This document shows, in pieces, positions 42,683 to 51,547 of a stretch of DNA of 64,000 nucleotides; the first letter of the stretch is position 1, and the number at the start of each line of letters is the position of its first letter. The notes below the pieces were generated by a model. It did not search any database. It was not told where the DNA came from and saw nothing but the letters and a program-made list of their open reading frames with translations. The position numbers and the translations under genes are program-made. Source of the DNA: Paenibacillus wynnii (GTDB taxonomy: Bacteria; Bacillota; Bacilli; Paenibacillales; Paenibacillaceae); NCBI RefSeq assembly GCF_030812855.1, contig NZ_JAUSTK010000007.1, forward strand, positions 62,001 to 126,000. The letters run 5' to 3'.

Positions 42683-42773
42683 AAAAAAATTTCGCCTTAC
42701 TTATGGTATGGTTCACCGTATCACTCTGAAGGCGAATTTTTTAGGGCACCGCCGAGGGTGCCCTAATCTTTTT
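42683..42773 (+). repeat. Dispersed two-hairpin repeat, copy F
   Basis: AAAAAAATTTCGCCTTACTTAT, GGTATGGTTCACCGTATCACTC and TGAAGGCGAATTTTTT give a 13-14-bp outer stem. The inner stem is one strand changed (GGTATGG/CCGTATCAC). The second hairpin is TTAGGGCACC / GGTGCCCTAA, a different sequence from copy K but equally paired, followed by TCTTTTTG. Confidence 0.9.
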
Positions 42774-42811
42774 GAATAAGGTGTTCAAGTTGATGAGCCG
42801 TGATGAATCAA

Positions 42812-42976
42812 CTAAGAGGATTTTACCCCAAGCACTCCTGACACGATCACTAAAATACTGCCGACCTTTTGCACAGTAATAGAACGAACTGTAGCGAATA
42901 AGCCATGCCCCATCCTCCCCTTAGAATGCAGCCCAATAGATAACGCTAATAAACTACTCAGCAAATATCCTTTCAT
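42812..42976 (-). CDS. Small membrane protein (54 residues) coupled to GDPD
   Basis: Starts at the ATG of an ATGA overlap with the stop codon of the GDPD gene. The product has two hydrophobic stretches (Y-L-L-S-S-L-L-A-L-S-I-G-L and V-G-S-I-L-V-I-V-S-G-V-L-G-V) separated by a basic loop (H-S-K-G-R-M-G-H-G). The overlap suggests translational coupling. It may be a real small protein or the start of a longer gene cut off by the debris near repeat copy F. Family not recognised. Confidence 0.45.
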   Translation of the reverse strand: MKGYLLSSLLALSIGLHSKGRMGHGLFATVRSITVQKVGSILVIVSGVLGVKSS

Positions 42977-43707
42977 CTTCCTGCTCTTCGGTTCTCTCTT
43001 AGTTGCATCAGGGTCAGGACTTCATTGCTGGTAATGGAGTGTACCCCCATGTCCAAATACTTATCCATCACATGGGTCTCATCAACCGTCCAGACTAAAA
43101 CAGGCAAACAACGGCGTCCGGCATAATCCAATAATTGTTCCCGGCAGAAGCGATAATTGATGTTGACTCCGCTGCACGAAGCAGAAATGGCATGTCCGCA
43201 CGTCTCCCTGACAAAGGTATCATAATCTGCTCCGCAGGTTTCAAACAGGCGTGCGCTTGCATTTAGCACTACTTGATACAGACGATGATTTTCCTTGACA
43301 TAAGCTGCCCGTTCTTTTTCACATCCGCTGATAATCGCATAATCCCTCATATTATATTTTTCGACGGTTTCGATCATCGGGCCAACAGCGCTATCTTCCT
43401 TCACATCGAGATTGATGATCCGATTGGCTTCACGGATCAGCGGTAAAACGTCTTCCAACAGGGTTATCTCTTCGTTCACTGCCAGACTCTTCAATTCCTC
43501 AAAGGTCAAATCCCGTACCCTCCTGCTTCCGTAAGCTGTAGTAAATACATGTTCATCATGGAGCAAAATAACAATCCCATCTTTCGTTGCTCTTACATCG
43601 ACTTCAATTAGGTCTGCTCCCGCCTTCAAACCTGCAAGCACAGAGGGTATGGAATTCGGAGGAGTATTCAAGCAGCCCGTGTGGGCTGTGATCAAAGGCC
43701 ATCTCAT
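42973..43707 (-). CDS. Glycerophosphodiester phosphodiesterase
   Basis: 244 residues. T-A-H-T-G-C-L-N-T-P-P-N-S-I near the start is the catalytic H-R-G-x(n)-E-N-T equivalent, here H-T-G with P-P-N-S in place of the usual P-E-N-T. L-I-E-V-D-V-R-A-T-K-D-G and V-I-L-L-H-D-E give the E-x-D and H-D metal/catalytic residues, and P-V-L-V-W-T-V-D sits at the end. The usual Arg and the Glu of the first motif are replaced, so the activity should be tested. No signal peptide, so it acts on imported glycerophosphodiesters. Divergent from the LacI/ABC operon. Confidence 0.82.
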   Translation of the reverse strand: MRWPLITAHTGCLNTPPNSIPSVLAGLKAGADLIEVDVRATKDGIVILLHDEHVFTTAYGSRRVRDLTFEELKSLAVNEEITLLEDVLPLIREANRIINLDVKEDSAVGPMIETVEKYNMRDYAIISGCEKERAAYVKENHRLYQVVLNASARLFETCGADYDTFVRETCGHAISASCSGVNINYRFCREQLLDYAGRRCLPVLVWTVDETHVMDKYLDMGVHSITSNEVLTLMQLRENRRAGR

Positions 43708-43877
43708 GTATTTACCACCGTACCTTCAATATTATTCACTTGTGATACTCTTCCTCGTATCATTACTATCGGCGGCTTAGAACAGTTTACGATATCTTTA
43801 CGTAGAATTAATTTTCATCAAATAATTCATCATTAAAATAACCTTATAAACAATTTTAAAAAAGTAAATCGATCGGC

Positions 43878-43893
43878 GTGGGAACCTTCCCAC
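43878..43893. promoter_or_regulatory. Palindrome before the LacI operon
   Basis: GTGGGAA-CC-TTCCCAC, 7-bp perfect arms, 24 bp upstream of the LacI start codon. Either the LacI operator or a small leader hairpin. LacI operators usually have a central CG, which this lacks. Confidence 0.45.
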
Positions 43894-43916
43894 ATATAGG
43901 AAGGGTGATTTATTGA

Positions 43917-44942
43917 TTGAATTACACGATCATTGACATTGCAAATATTTCGGGGGTATCGAAGTCAACGGTTTCGCGCGTGATTTCCAATTCAGGCTAT
44001 GTAAGTCCGGCGGCCCGTGAAAAAGTACTTACTGCAATTGAGAAACTGCAGTACAAACCCAATGCTGTAGCCCGCGCTATGGTTTCCCGCCACACCAAAA
44101 ATATTGGCGTTATCATTTACCGCCAGCATCATCCGATTGCCTCCCATCCATTCTACGGGAAAATATTGGACGCAATTCTGGAAAAGGCTTCGGAATTAGG
44201 GTACTCGATATTCGTCATGACGGATAAAGAAATAACCAGCAAGTCAGCGGATTTCTTGCTAGAGAAACGGGTGGACGGGCTTATACTGATAAGCCGGCTC
44301 AATCAAGAATTGATCGATTATTTTAAGAGCTCTCAAATTCCGTTTGTCATGGTTAACGGAACATCCGATGACAGTAACGTGATTCACCTCGTCAATGACG
44401 ATGAGCGGGGCGGAGAGCTGGCGGCCGAACATATGCTGTCTCTCGGATTGACAAGAATTGCCGTCTTCGCCGGGCCCCAGGAGCACCGCAGTCACTTTTT
44501 AAGGTTAAAAGGGTTTCGGAAGACATACAGCCAAAACGGTTACGAAGTAGATGAAAATCATATTTACTATGCTGATTCTTCGCAATTTGAAGAAGGCTAT
44601 AAAGCTTTTCAATCCATATGGGAACGATCCCATAATTTACAAGCCATTTTTGCAACTAACGATATGATTGCACTGGGAGTCATCAAAGCCATTTATGAAA
44701 AAGGAATGCAGGTTCCCAAAGACATTGCAGTCGTCGGGTTTGACGATATTGATTATGCCGCGATGTCCAATCCATCTTTAACTACCGTGCACAGCGCCAA
44801 AACAAGAATGGGCCATGAGGCGGTATTGATGCTTGACGAATGGATACATGGAAATACCAGACAGACCAAAATGCAGATGTTTACTCCTGAACTTAAGATT
44901 AGAAATTCTACAAAAATAGAAATAATGGAGGGTTTATCATGA
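43917..44942 (+). CDS. LacI family transcriptional regulator
   Basis: 341 residues from a TTG behind AGGAAGGGTGA. HTH T-I-I-D-I-A-N-I-S-G-V-S-K-S-T-V-S-R-V-I, hinge helix K-P-N-A-V-A-R-A-M, then a periplasmic-binding-protein-like sensor domain with V-V-G-F-D-D-I-D-Y-A-A-M near the end. First gene of the importer operon and overlapping the next by 4 bp, so it autoregulates. The likely inducer is the imported compound or a breakdown product. Confidence 0.9.
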   Translation: MNYTIIDIANISGVSKSTVSRVISNSGYVSPAAREKVLTAIEKLQYKPNAVARAMVSRHTKNIGVIIYRQHHPIASHPFYGKILDAILEKASELGYSIFVMTDKEITSKSADFLLEKRVDGLILISRLNQELIDYFKSSQIPFVMVNGTSDDSNVIHLVNDDERGGELAAEHMLSLGLTRIAVFAGPQEHRSHFLRLKGFRKTYSQNGYEVDENHIYYADSSQFEEGYKAFQSIWERSHNLQAIFATNDMIALGVIKAIYEKGMQVPKDIAVVGFDDIDYAAMSNPSLTTVHSAKTRMGHEAVLMLDEWIHGNTRQTKMQMFTPELKIRNSTKIEIMEGLS

Positions 44943-46339
44943 AAAAAACAATGACAGGTGTTTTAGCGACAGTGTTGGTTTGCTCCAGCGTTCTTGCCGG
45001 TTGCGGGAAAGCGGAAGAGAAAAAAACTGCCGGTACAGGTGTGAGCGCAACATCTACTCCTGAGGTCGTAACTTTAACCGCACAGACGGCTGGCATTGAA
45101 AAGACTCGTGTGGACAACCTGGTTCAGGCATCACTGAAATTAAATGAAGAATTAAAATCCCAAGGGAAAAATATCGAAGTCAAAGTGGAAACCAAGTCTT
45201 TTGACGGCAGCTGGCCGGATTATGTGAAGCAGTTCATGCTGGCTTCGCAATCGAATAAAGCACCTGACATTTATGCAATCGGCCATGAGTATGTCGGCAT
45301 GCTGGCGGATGGCAACTATATTATGCCGCTTGATAGCTTGAAGCAATCCAAAGCTTACTCGGATCTTTTCCCTGTACTTTGGGAATCCGTGACCTACAAA
45401 GGCAAAATATGGGCTGCTCCGCAGGATACGGAAGCCCGCCCTGTTTTCTATAACAAAGGTATTTTGAAGAAACTGGGCTGGTCTGACCAACAAATCAATG
45501 ATTTGCCGGAAAAGGTCAAAAAAGGGGAGTTTACTCTTGATGATATGACCCAATTGGCCCAAGAAGCTAAAACTAAAGGAGCGGCGGAGTTTGGCATCGT
45601 GCACCGTCCAGTCGACGGACCGGATTTCCAAGCGCTTGCTTATAACTTCGGTGCCAAGCTTTATGACCCGGCTGACAATAAGCTAGTATTGGATAAGAAA
45701 GCAGTCGCCAAACAAATTCAATACTACTATGATCTCGCTCAGAAAAAATTGATCCCCGATAGCCTGACGACCATGGAATGGAAAAACGTCCATCAGACTG
45801 TTGTAAACGAGAAAAACCTCTTCTATTTCGGCGGGGTTTGGAATGTGAATAACTGGGTTTCCGACGCCTTCCATGATCAGTTGGGTAAGGTCGATGTGAA
45901 ATGGGTGAATGAGCATATGGGCATGATGCTGATCCCTGCTGCGGAAAAAGGCGGTAAGCCGGTTACCTTGTCCCACCCATTCGTTTATACCGTTTCCGCG
46001 CAAACCAAGCAGTCTGAGCTGGTAACACGACTGCTGGAACTTGTTGCTGATCCTAAGCTTCAAACCGAACATAACGTAAAAACTTATCACCTGCCGATTA
46101 CTAAAGGCGGAGCAGACGATGCAACTTTCAAAGCAGACATCACATTAGGCAAAGTCGCTTATATGTCCGAATATACAACCTTCCTGCCTAACCACGAAGG
46201 ATTCAGCAAATACAGCAGTGCCGTATTCAAAGCCATTCAAGCCGTAGAGCTTGGAAAACAGACGCCTGATGCAGCCATGAAGGATCTCGAAGCTCAATTA
46301 AAGAACGATCTTGGCGATCAATTGAAAATCGTACAATAA
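44939..46339 (+). CDS. ABC transporter solute-binding lipoprotein (family 1)
   Basis: 466 residues. Lipobox S-V-L-A-G-C-G. Typical family 1 layout with Y-V-K-Q-F-M-L-A-S-Q-S-N-K-A-P-D-I-Y, W-A-A-P-Q-D-T-E-A-R-P-V-F-Y-N-K and W-N-V-N-N-W. It binds a sugar or glycerophosphodiester outside the membrane (UgpB-like role, inferred from the nearby GDPD). A hairpin follows the stop codon, which fits higher expression of this gene than of the permeases. Confidence 0.9.
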   Translation: MKKTMTGVLATVLVCSSVLAGCGKAEEKKTAGTGVSATSTPEVVTLTAQTAGIEKTRVDNLVQASLKLNEELKSQGKNIEVKVETKSFDGSWPDYVKQFMLASQSNKAPDIYAIGHEYVGMLADGNYIMPLDSLKQSKAYSDLFPVLWESVTYKGKIWAAPQDTEARPVFYNKGILKKLGWSDQQINDLPEKVKKGEFTLDDMTQLAQEAKTKGAAEFGIVHRPVDGPDFQALAYNFGAKLYDPADNKLVLDKKAVAKQIQYYYDLAQKKLIPDSLTTMEWKNVHQTVVNEKNLFYFGGVWNVNNWVSDAFHDQLGKVDVKWVNEHMGMMLIPAAEKGGKPVTLSHPFVYTVSAQTKQSELVTRLLELVADPKLQTEHNVKTYHLPITKGGADDATFKADITLGKVAYMSEYTTFLPNHEGFSKYSSAVFKAIQAVELGKQTPDAAMKDLEAQLKNDLGDQLKIVQ

Positions 46340-46350
46340 ATAGCCTTAGC

Positions 46351-46387
46351 GTTGTACCCGGTAGAGCAACTGCCGGGTACAACTTTT
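46351..46387 (+). terminator. Intra-operon hairpin (attenuator or mRNA stabiliser)
   Basis: GTTGTACCCGG / CCGGGTACAAC, 11-bp perfect stem, then TTTT only. It lies between the binding-protein gene and the permease gene. A weak T-run lets part of the polymerase through, a known way to lower permease expression. Confidence 0.7.
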
Positions 46388-46402
46388 CAAAGGGGGAACA
46401 AC

Positions 46403-47317
46403 ATGGAAAAATCGAATCGTATGACCATGATTTTGCGCAGATGGGGTTTGCCTTCAGTGATGCTGGGACCTTTCGTCCTGCTCATCTCTATTTTCTTTTT
46501 TTTGCCTGTTGTGTTAATCACAATTCTAGCTTTTACAAATATGGATTCTGCGATGCGCTGGAATTATAATGGATTGTCGAATTTCAAAAAAATGTTATCA
46601 GACCCTCATATTTTTGAAATTATTAATAATACGGTTATTTATGTGTTTTTTACACTCTTAATTAATGTGTTTTTGGGTTTGGCTCTCGCACTCTTGACAA
46701 CGTACTTTATTAAAAAAGAAACGGTAGGGCTAGCCGTCCGGACAATTTGGATGCTGCCGAGGATTTCACCGCCGGTCGTTTATGTATTGATCTGGCTGTG
46801 GTTTTTCGATCCGAGTGAATACGGGGTATTGAACAGTTTAAGATCGCTTTTCGATCTGCCTCCGGGAAAATTTCTGGCGGAAAACCCGATGACGGCCGTT
46901 ATCTTGGCAAATGGCCTCATAGGAGCTTCCTACGGGATGATTATTTTTTCATCCGCAATTAAATCCATCCCTGGAGACTTGTTTATGGCGGCTAGAGTAG
47001 ACGGCGCATCTCACCGCTCTATCATTGCAGATCTCATTATTCCTGCTGTTCGCTGGCCTCTTATGTTTGTCACTTTATGGCAAATCATGTCCCTGCTGAC
47101 TTCTTATGAATATATTTTATTGCTGACCAAAGGCGGCCCATTATTTGAAACCGAAGTCTTGGCCTTGTATTCCTACCATACAGCCTTCCAAAACTTCGAA
47201 TACGGCTATGGCTCGGCTGTTGCTCTGGTGCTTGTACTCGTTGCTCTGCTCTTCTCTTTCATTTTCTGGAAAGTATTCGGAATGAGCAAGATGATTAAGG
47301 CATCGCGGATTGAATAA
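46403..47317 (+). CDS. Sugar-type ABC permease, first subunit (MalF/UgpA-like)
   Basis: 304 residues from the ATG at 46403 behind AGGGGG; the upstream frame runs through the attenuator hairpin and is not used. Six helices; the EAA loop reads M-A-A-R-V-D-G-A-S-H-R-S-I-I-A-D-L-I-I-P. It forms a heterodimer with the next gene product. Confidence 0.9.
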   Translation: MEKSNRMTMILRRWGLPSVMLGPFVLLISIFFFLPVVLITILAFTNMDSAMRWNYNGLSNFKKMLSDPHIFEIINNTVIYVFFTLLINVFLGLALALLTTYFIKKETVGLAVRTIWMLPRISPPVVYVLIWLWFFDPSEYGVLNSLRSLFDLPPGKFLAENPMTAVILANGLIGASYGMIIFSSAIKSIPGDLFMAARVDGASHRSIIADLIIPAVRWPLMFVTLWQIMSLLTSYEYILLLTKGGPLFETEVLALYSYHTAFQNFEYGYGSAVALVLVLVALLFSFIFWKVFGMSKMIKASRIE

Positions 47318-47335
47318 CGGAAAGGAGGCCTAAAA

Positions 47336-48184
47336 TTGAGTACTCAAAAAAGACGTTTACCTTCTATCGCCGCTTACGGGGTTTTGGGGATTGTCACCCT
47401 GCCTATTATCTTGATGTATATATGGCTATTGTTAAATTCCTTCGCACAAAAGATGAAATACGGCGTTATTCCGGTTGAATTTACTTTGGAGAACTGGAAA
47501 TTCATTTGGTCTGATGTAGTGATAAACGGCTCCGCTTTACCTAGTATCTGGACAGCTACTTTCAATTCCTTGCTATTTGCAGGCACGCTGACTGTTTTGG
47601 AAGTCGTGATCGGGATTATGGCGGGGTATGCCCTTTCCCGTTTGAACTTTCCAGGCCGCCAAGGACTGCTGAAAACAACAATGATGCTTCATGCTTTTCC
47701 TAGTGTGGCGCTATTAATTGCTGTCTATTATATTTTGAATTTCTTAGGTTTATTTGACTCTCTCTCGGGGGTCATACTTGTCAAAACGGCTCTCCAAATT
47801 CCGATGACAGCTTGGATTATTAAAGGATTTTTCGATGATGTTTCCTGGGATGTCGAATGGGCGGGTTTAATCGATGGCTGCAACCGTTTTAAAGTATGGT
47901 ACACCATTGTAATTCCGTTAATTAAGCCTGGGATTGCTGCGGTCAGTATATTCTCTTTTTTATCCGGCTGGTCGGAGTTCCTGCTCCTGTACACCTTTAT
48001 TTTAAGCGATGAAAATATAACGCTGGCGGCCTATCTGCAAAAATTGATGAGCAATCCTAATATGATCGATTATGGGCTTCTTAGTGCCGTATCCCTCTTC
48101 TATATGGTTCCGGTTCTACTGTTCTTCGTCCTTACACAACAATCTTTAATGCAAATAAGCACAGGAGGAGGGAAACGCGTATGA
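47336..48184 (+). CDS. Sugar-type ABC permease, second subunit (MalG/UgpE-like)
   Basis: 282 residues from a TTG behind GGAGG. Six helices; EAA-type loop W-A-G-L-I-D-G-C-N-R-F-K-V-W-Y-T-I-V-I-P. The start codon and the 4-bp overlap with the ATPase gene show a tight operon. The EAA motif has Gly-Leu in place of Glu-Ala, a tolerated variation. Confidence 0.9.
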   Translation: MSTQKRRLPSIAAYGVLGIVTLPIILMYIWLLLNSFAQKMKYGVIPVEFTLENWKFIWSDVVINGSALPSIWTATFNSLLFAGTLTVLEVVIGIMAGYALSRLNFPGRQGLLKTTMMLHAFPSVALLIAVYYILNFLGLFDSLSGVILVKTALQIPMTAWIIKGFFDDVSWDVEWAGLIDGCNRFKVWYTIVIPLIKPGIAAVSIFSFLSGWSEFLLLYTFILSDENITLAAYLQKLMSNPNMIDYGLLSAVSLFYMVPVLLFFVLTQQSLMQISTGGGKRV

Positions 48185-49236
48185 AAATCGAGATGAAAAA
48201 TGTAATGAAATCTTTTAATAAACAAACCAATGCGGTTGATGATCTGAATATGACCATTGAAGACGGGGAATTCGTTGCTCTGCTGGGTCCAAGCGGCTGC
48301 GGGAAATCCACCACCATGCTGATGCTGGCGGGAATCTACCAGCCAACCGGCGGGACGATTTATTTTGATAACGAGCCAGTGAATATGGTAGATCCGAAGG
48401 ACCGGAATATCGGGATGGTCTTTCAAAGCTATGCGCTATACCCTCATATGACTGTGCTTGAGAATATTATGTTTCCGTTAAAGCAGATGAAGGTTGCCAA
48501 AGCCGAACGAATCGTCCGTGCGAAGGAAGCTGCGGAGCAGGTGCAGCTAGGCCATTTATTAGCCCGCAAGCCGAGCGAACTATCGGGCGGTCAGCAGCAG
48601 CGCGTAGCGCTTGCCAGGGCTATTGTGAAAAAGCCCCGGTTGCTTTTGCTGGACGAACCGCTGTCTAACCTCGATGCCCGTATGAAAATTGAGATGCGCG
48701 AGGAAATCCGCCAGCTTCAAAAGGAAATCGGCATTACTACCGTTATGGTTACGCATGATCAGGAAGAAGCAATGACAATTGCAGACCGTGTTGCCGTCAT
48801 GAAAGACGGGCGGCTTATCCAGTTCAGTACGCCTATGGAGCTGTACAACCACGCAACCAATCTTTTTGTAGCTCAATTTATTGGGACGCCGCCCATGAAC
48901 TTCTTGGAAGGAAACCTGATTAAAAACGGGGATAACTATCATTTTATGGAACAAAAACAAACCAGCTGCATAGGGATTCGTCCCTATGATCTCAAACTTG
49001 GCGATAGTGGGAATCTCGTGTTCAACGGTATGATCAGCTTGGTAGAACCTCTTGGACACTCTTCCCTTGTCAGTTTGAAAATCGGGGATGCCCTGGTCCG
49101 CTTATTTGCAGAGCCTAATTATCAAGCAGAACGGGGAACGCCCATTGTATGTTCGACCGATATCGAATCCATCGCCGTATTCGATAAATCTACCGGACAG
49201 AGCCTGAACCGAGACATATGCGTAAAGGATGTATGA
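48181..49236 (+). CDS. ABC transporter ATPase, MalK/UgpC type
   Basis: 351 residues. Walker A G-P-S-G-C-G-K-S-T, signature L-S-G-G-Q-Q-Q-R, Walker B L-L-L-L-D-E-P-L-S-N-L-D, switch T-H-D-Q-E-E-A, and a C-terminal TOBE/OB regulatory domain (S-C-I-G-I-R-P-Y-D-L). The full length with TOBE domain marks the carbohydrate/glycerol-phosphate importer class. Many Firmicutes share one MsmX-type ATPase; here the operon has its own. Confidence 0.92.
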   Translation: MKIEMKNVMKSFNKQTNAVDDLNMTIEDGEFVALLGPSGCGKSTTMLMLAGIYQPTGGTIYFDNEPVNMVDPKDRNIGMVFQSYALYPHMTVLENIMFPLKQMKVAKAERIVRAKEAAEQVQLGHLLARKPSELSGGQQQRVALARAIVKKPRLLLLDEPLSNLDARMKIEMREEIRQLQKEIGITTVMVTHDQEEAMTIADRVAVMKDGRLIQFSTPMELYNHATNLFVAQFIGTPPMNFLEGNLIKNGDNYHFMEQKQTSCIGIRPYDLKLGDSGNLVFNGMISLVEPLGHSSLVSLKIGDALVRLFAEPNYQAERGTPIVCSTDIESIAVFDKSTGQSLNRDICVKDV

Positions 49237-49239
49237 ATA

Positions 49240-50049
49240 ATGAATCATGCAAATGAAGAAACCTTACTACAGTCAGCCATAGCGTATGCCAAACAAGCTG
49301 GGGATCTCATTCGCAGGCGAGTGGGCAACTTAGGAGACATTCAAGAGAAAAAGAACGGCTCAGATTTAGTAACGGAAGTTGATCTGCTCAGCGAAACATT
49401 TTTGCGGAATAACATTTTACAAGATTACAGCGAACATTGGATTTTGTCGGAAGAAGATAACGGTAAGCTGAATTCTTATGAGACCTTGCTTAAAAAGGGA
49501 TCCGGTCTCGGTTGGATTATTGATCCGATCGACGGAACGACAAATTTCATCCATGGGATTCCACATTTTGCCGTATCAATAGGCATTGTTAGGGATCGGG
49601 AGCCAATCATCGGTGTAGTTTATAACCCGTTGACAAACGAATTGTTCCACGCCAGAAAACATTTTGGAGCTTTCCGCAATGGTGAACCTATCCAGGCGGG
49701 AAAAGAAAAGCAATTGAGCGAAGCTTTGCTTGCCGCAGGCTTTCAAGCGGAAGAGTGGGGACCTAATTCCAATGTTTTGCATCAGATGGATAAGCTGGCG
49801 GGAACCTGCCGCAATCTACGCATGAACGGAGCAGCCAGTCTCGATCTATGCTGGGTCGCCATGGGGAGGCTGACCGGATTTTGGCATAATGGGCTGCATC
49901 CATGGGATACGGCAGCGGGTGTGTTGATTGTTCGTGAAGCAGGAGGTCAAGTAACCGATCATCACGGTAATGCTTATCAACTTCATCATGACACACTGGT
50001 TGCTTCGAACGGAAATATTCATTCTGAATTTCTATCCGGGATACAATAA
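49240..50049 (+). CDS. Inositol monophosphatase family phosphatase
   Basis: 269 residues, 3 bp after the ATPase stop codon. Complete metal sites: S-E-E-D-N-G (E), W-I-I-D-P-I-D-G-T-T-N-F (D..D), H-P-W-D-T-A-A-G-V-L-I-V-R-E-A-G-G (D). D-P-I-D-G-T-T-N-F-x-H-G-x-P is closer to true inositol-1-phosphatases than to CysQ. In this operon it would dephosphorylate an imported or GDPD-released inositol phosphate (inference). Confidence 0.88.
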   Translation: MNHANEETLLQSAIAYAKQAGDLIRRRVGNLGDIQEKKNGSDLVTEVDLLSETFLRNNILQDYSEHWILSEEDNGKLNSYETLLKKGSGLGWIIDPIDGTTNFIHGIPHFAVSIGIVRDREPIIGVVYNPLTNELFHARKHFGAFRNGEPIQAGKEKQLSEALLAAGFQAEEWGPNSNVLHQMDKLAGTCRNLRMNGAASLDLCWVAMGRLTGFWHNGLHPWDTAAGVLIVREAGGQVTDHHGNAYQLHHDTLVASNGNIHSEFLSGIQ

Positions 50050-50081
50050 ACCCCAGTCTAACTGTGAAAGGACAAGCACAT

Positions 50082-50948
50082 ATGGATAACCAGAAACTCA
50101 TCGCTCAGTTCCAAAATCTTACACGCAACACGAAATGGGAGCAAAAAGATAAGATTGATTTACAATTCAACAACTACCACTCACAAGGAATGGTTCGAAT
50201 CGGGGACCTCTTTTATATGTCCTCGGTTGAACTTATCGAAAAGCCAGTTAAAGATGACCAACCCCAGCATGGTTATGATCGTACTCCTGGAAAGGGAATC
50301 GGTCACCTGTTTGTCTTTGATATACAGGGGAATCTTTTGAATGATATGCTCTTGGGTGAAGGGGACATCTATCATCCAGGCGGCATTGATTTCGATGGTA
50401 ATAATATTTGGGTACCTGTCGCCGAATACAGACCCAACAGCCAATCTATTGTTTACAAAGTTGATCCGAAGACTATGAAAGCAGAAGAATCGTTTCGAGT
50501 CCATGATCATATCGGAGGATTGGTCCGTGACAATCAAAATGGAAAGCTAATCGGTAACAGCTGGGGTTCACGTAAGTTCTATGAATGGAACCAAAAGGGG
50601 CTGCTGCTGCTTGTTAAAGAAAACTCGAGTCACTTTGTGGATTATCAAGACGGTCATTATGTAGGCCAGGGAAAAATGATTTTGAGCGGTATCTCTGAGC
50701 TGCCCAATCCTGCAGGCCACAATTCTAAACCGTACGAGTTGGGTGGATTAGCCCTGATAGACATGAAAACGTTGGATACGATTCATGAAGCACCCATTAC
50801 TGAGTATTCTCCGCAAGGACACGTGATTACCCGTAATCCGGTATTCGTGGAGAACGCTGGGCAAGAGATACGGCTTTATGCTGTACCAGATGACGATCAC
50901 GGGTCTATGCTGATATATGAAACAAGCAATTTGAATAATAAAATATAA
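50082..50948 (+). CDS. DUF6454-like beta-propeller protein
   Basis: 288 residues from the ATG at 50082 behind AAAGGAC. H-S-Q-G-M-V-R-I-G-D-L-F-Y-M-S-S-V-E near the start, G-D-I-Y-H-P-G-G-I-D-F-D-G-N-N-I-W-V-P-V-A-E-Y in the middle, and blade-like repeats (I-V-Y-K-V-D-P-K-T-M). I associate this with the uncharacterised DUF6454 family. No signal peptide, so cytoplasmic. As last gene of the operon it is probably an enzyme acting on the imported compound; the Asp/His-rich loops could bind metal. Confidence 0.7.
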   Translation: MDNQKLIAQFQNLTRNTKWEQKDKIDLQFNNYHSQGMVRIGDLFYMSSVELIEKPVKDDQPQHGYDRTPGKGIGHLFVFDIQGNLLNDMLLGEGDIYHPGGIDFDGNNIWVPVAEYRPNSQSIVYKVDPKTMKAEESFRVHDHIGGLVRDNQNGKLIGNSWGSRKFYEWNQKGLLLLVKENSSHFVDYQDGHYVGQGKMILSGISELPNPAGHNSKPYELGGLALIDMKTLDTIHEAPITEYSPQGHVITRNPVFVENAGQEIRLYAVPDDDHGSMLIYETSNLNNKI

Positions 50949-50964
50949 TCTTGCAGTATGACAC

Positions 50965-50996
50965 ATGGCCAGCAAGTACGTGGCCGATTTTTTTGA
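50965..50996 (+). terminator. Terminator of the importer operon
   Basis: ATGGCCA / TGGCC with loop GCAAGTACG, followed by GATTTTTTT. The stem is short, but the position 17 bp after the stop codon supports it. Confidence 0.6.
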
Positions 50997-51263
50997 ATTG
51001 TTTCTTTTTATGCTTATGGGTAGCGCCGATACCTTCATGTTAAGCGGGGTTTCAGACCATACGGTCTCCGCACCATCCCTTGCTCAATGAATATGAAAAA
51101 AACGAGTATAAAAAAATGGGGCTCATTTGGTGAATAGCCATCTTGAGTGTGATTGTGAAGATGATTAAAATGACTAGATGACGGGTCGCCTAAACGGTGA
51201 TCTCCCCGTGAGTAGCCTCATCCCACCCTCCCCCTCTGAGGCAAGTTTCCACGTCCCTTGCGC

Positions 51264-51360
51264 GGTTAAGGCCAAAAATTTCGCCTCACTTGTGATACGG
51301 TTCACCGTATCACTCTAACGACGAAAAATTCAGGTCAACGAAATAATGGGGCCCCTGAAT
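51264..51360 (+). repeat. Dispersed two-hairpin repeat, copy G
   Basis: GGTTAAGGCCAAAAATTTCGCC, then ACTT-GTGATACGG-TTCA-CCGTATCAC, a perfect 9-bp inner hairpin. The outer arm is weaker (TTTCG/CGAAAA). The following ATTCAGG ... CCCCTGAAT forms a second, looser stem. Best view of the ancestral inner hairpin. Confidence 0.85.
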
Positions 51361-51411
51361 TCATGGAAGGAAACCGTGATAGATGAGCTGTGAACACCGA
51401 TTCCCCGTTGA

Positions 51412-51510
51412 CTATATGAAGTATGCTTTTTCCTCCCTTAGAACCCCTTTGCGCTGCAGATCAAGCACAATGGCTAACAGACGGTCCGTTTTGTTCATGC
51501 CTGCTTGCAT
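51412..51510 (-). pseudogene. WYL/YafY-type regulator, N-terminal remnant
   Basis: The minus-strand frame reads M-N-K-T-D-R-L-L-A-I-V-L-D-L-Q-R-K-G and stops after 28 codons. This is the start of the DeoR-like HTH of WYL-domain regulators, with a GAGGGGATG-like ribosome site. Helix 3 and the WYL domain are gone. Confidence 0.6.
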
Positions 51511-51547
51511 CCCCTCACAGTAGATTAAATCCTACTATACCATTATA

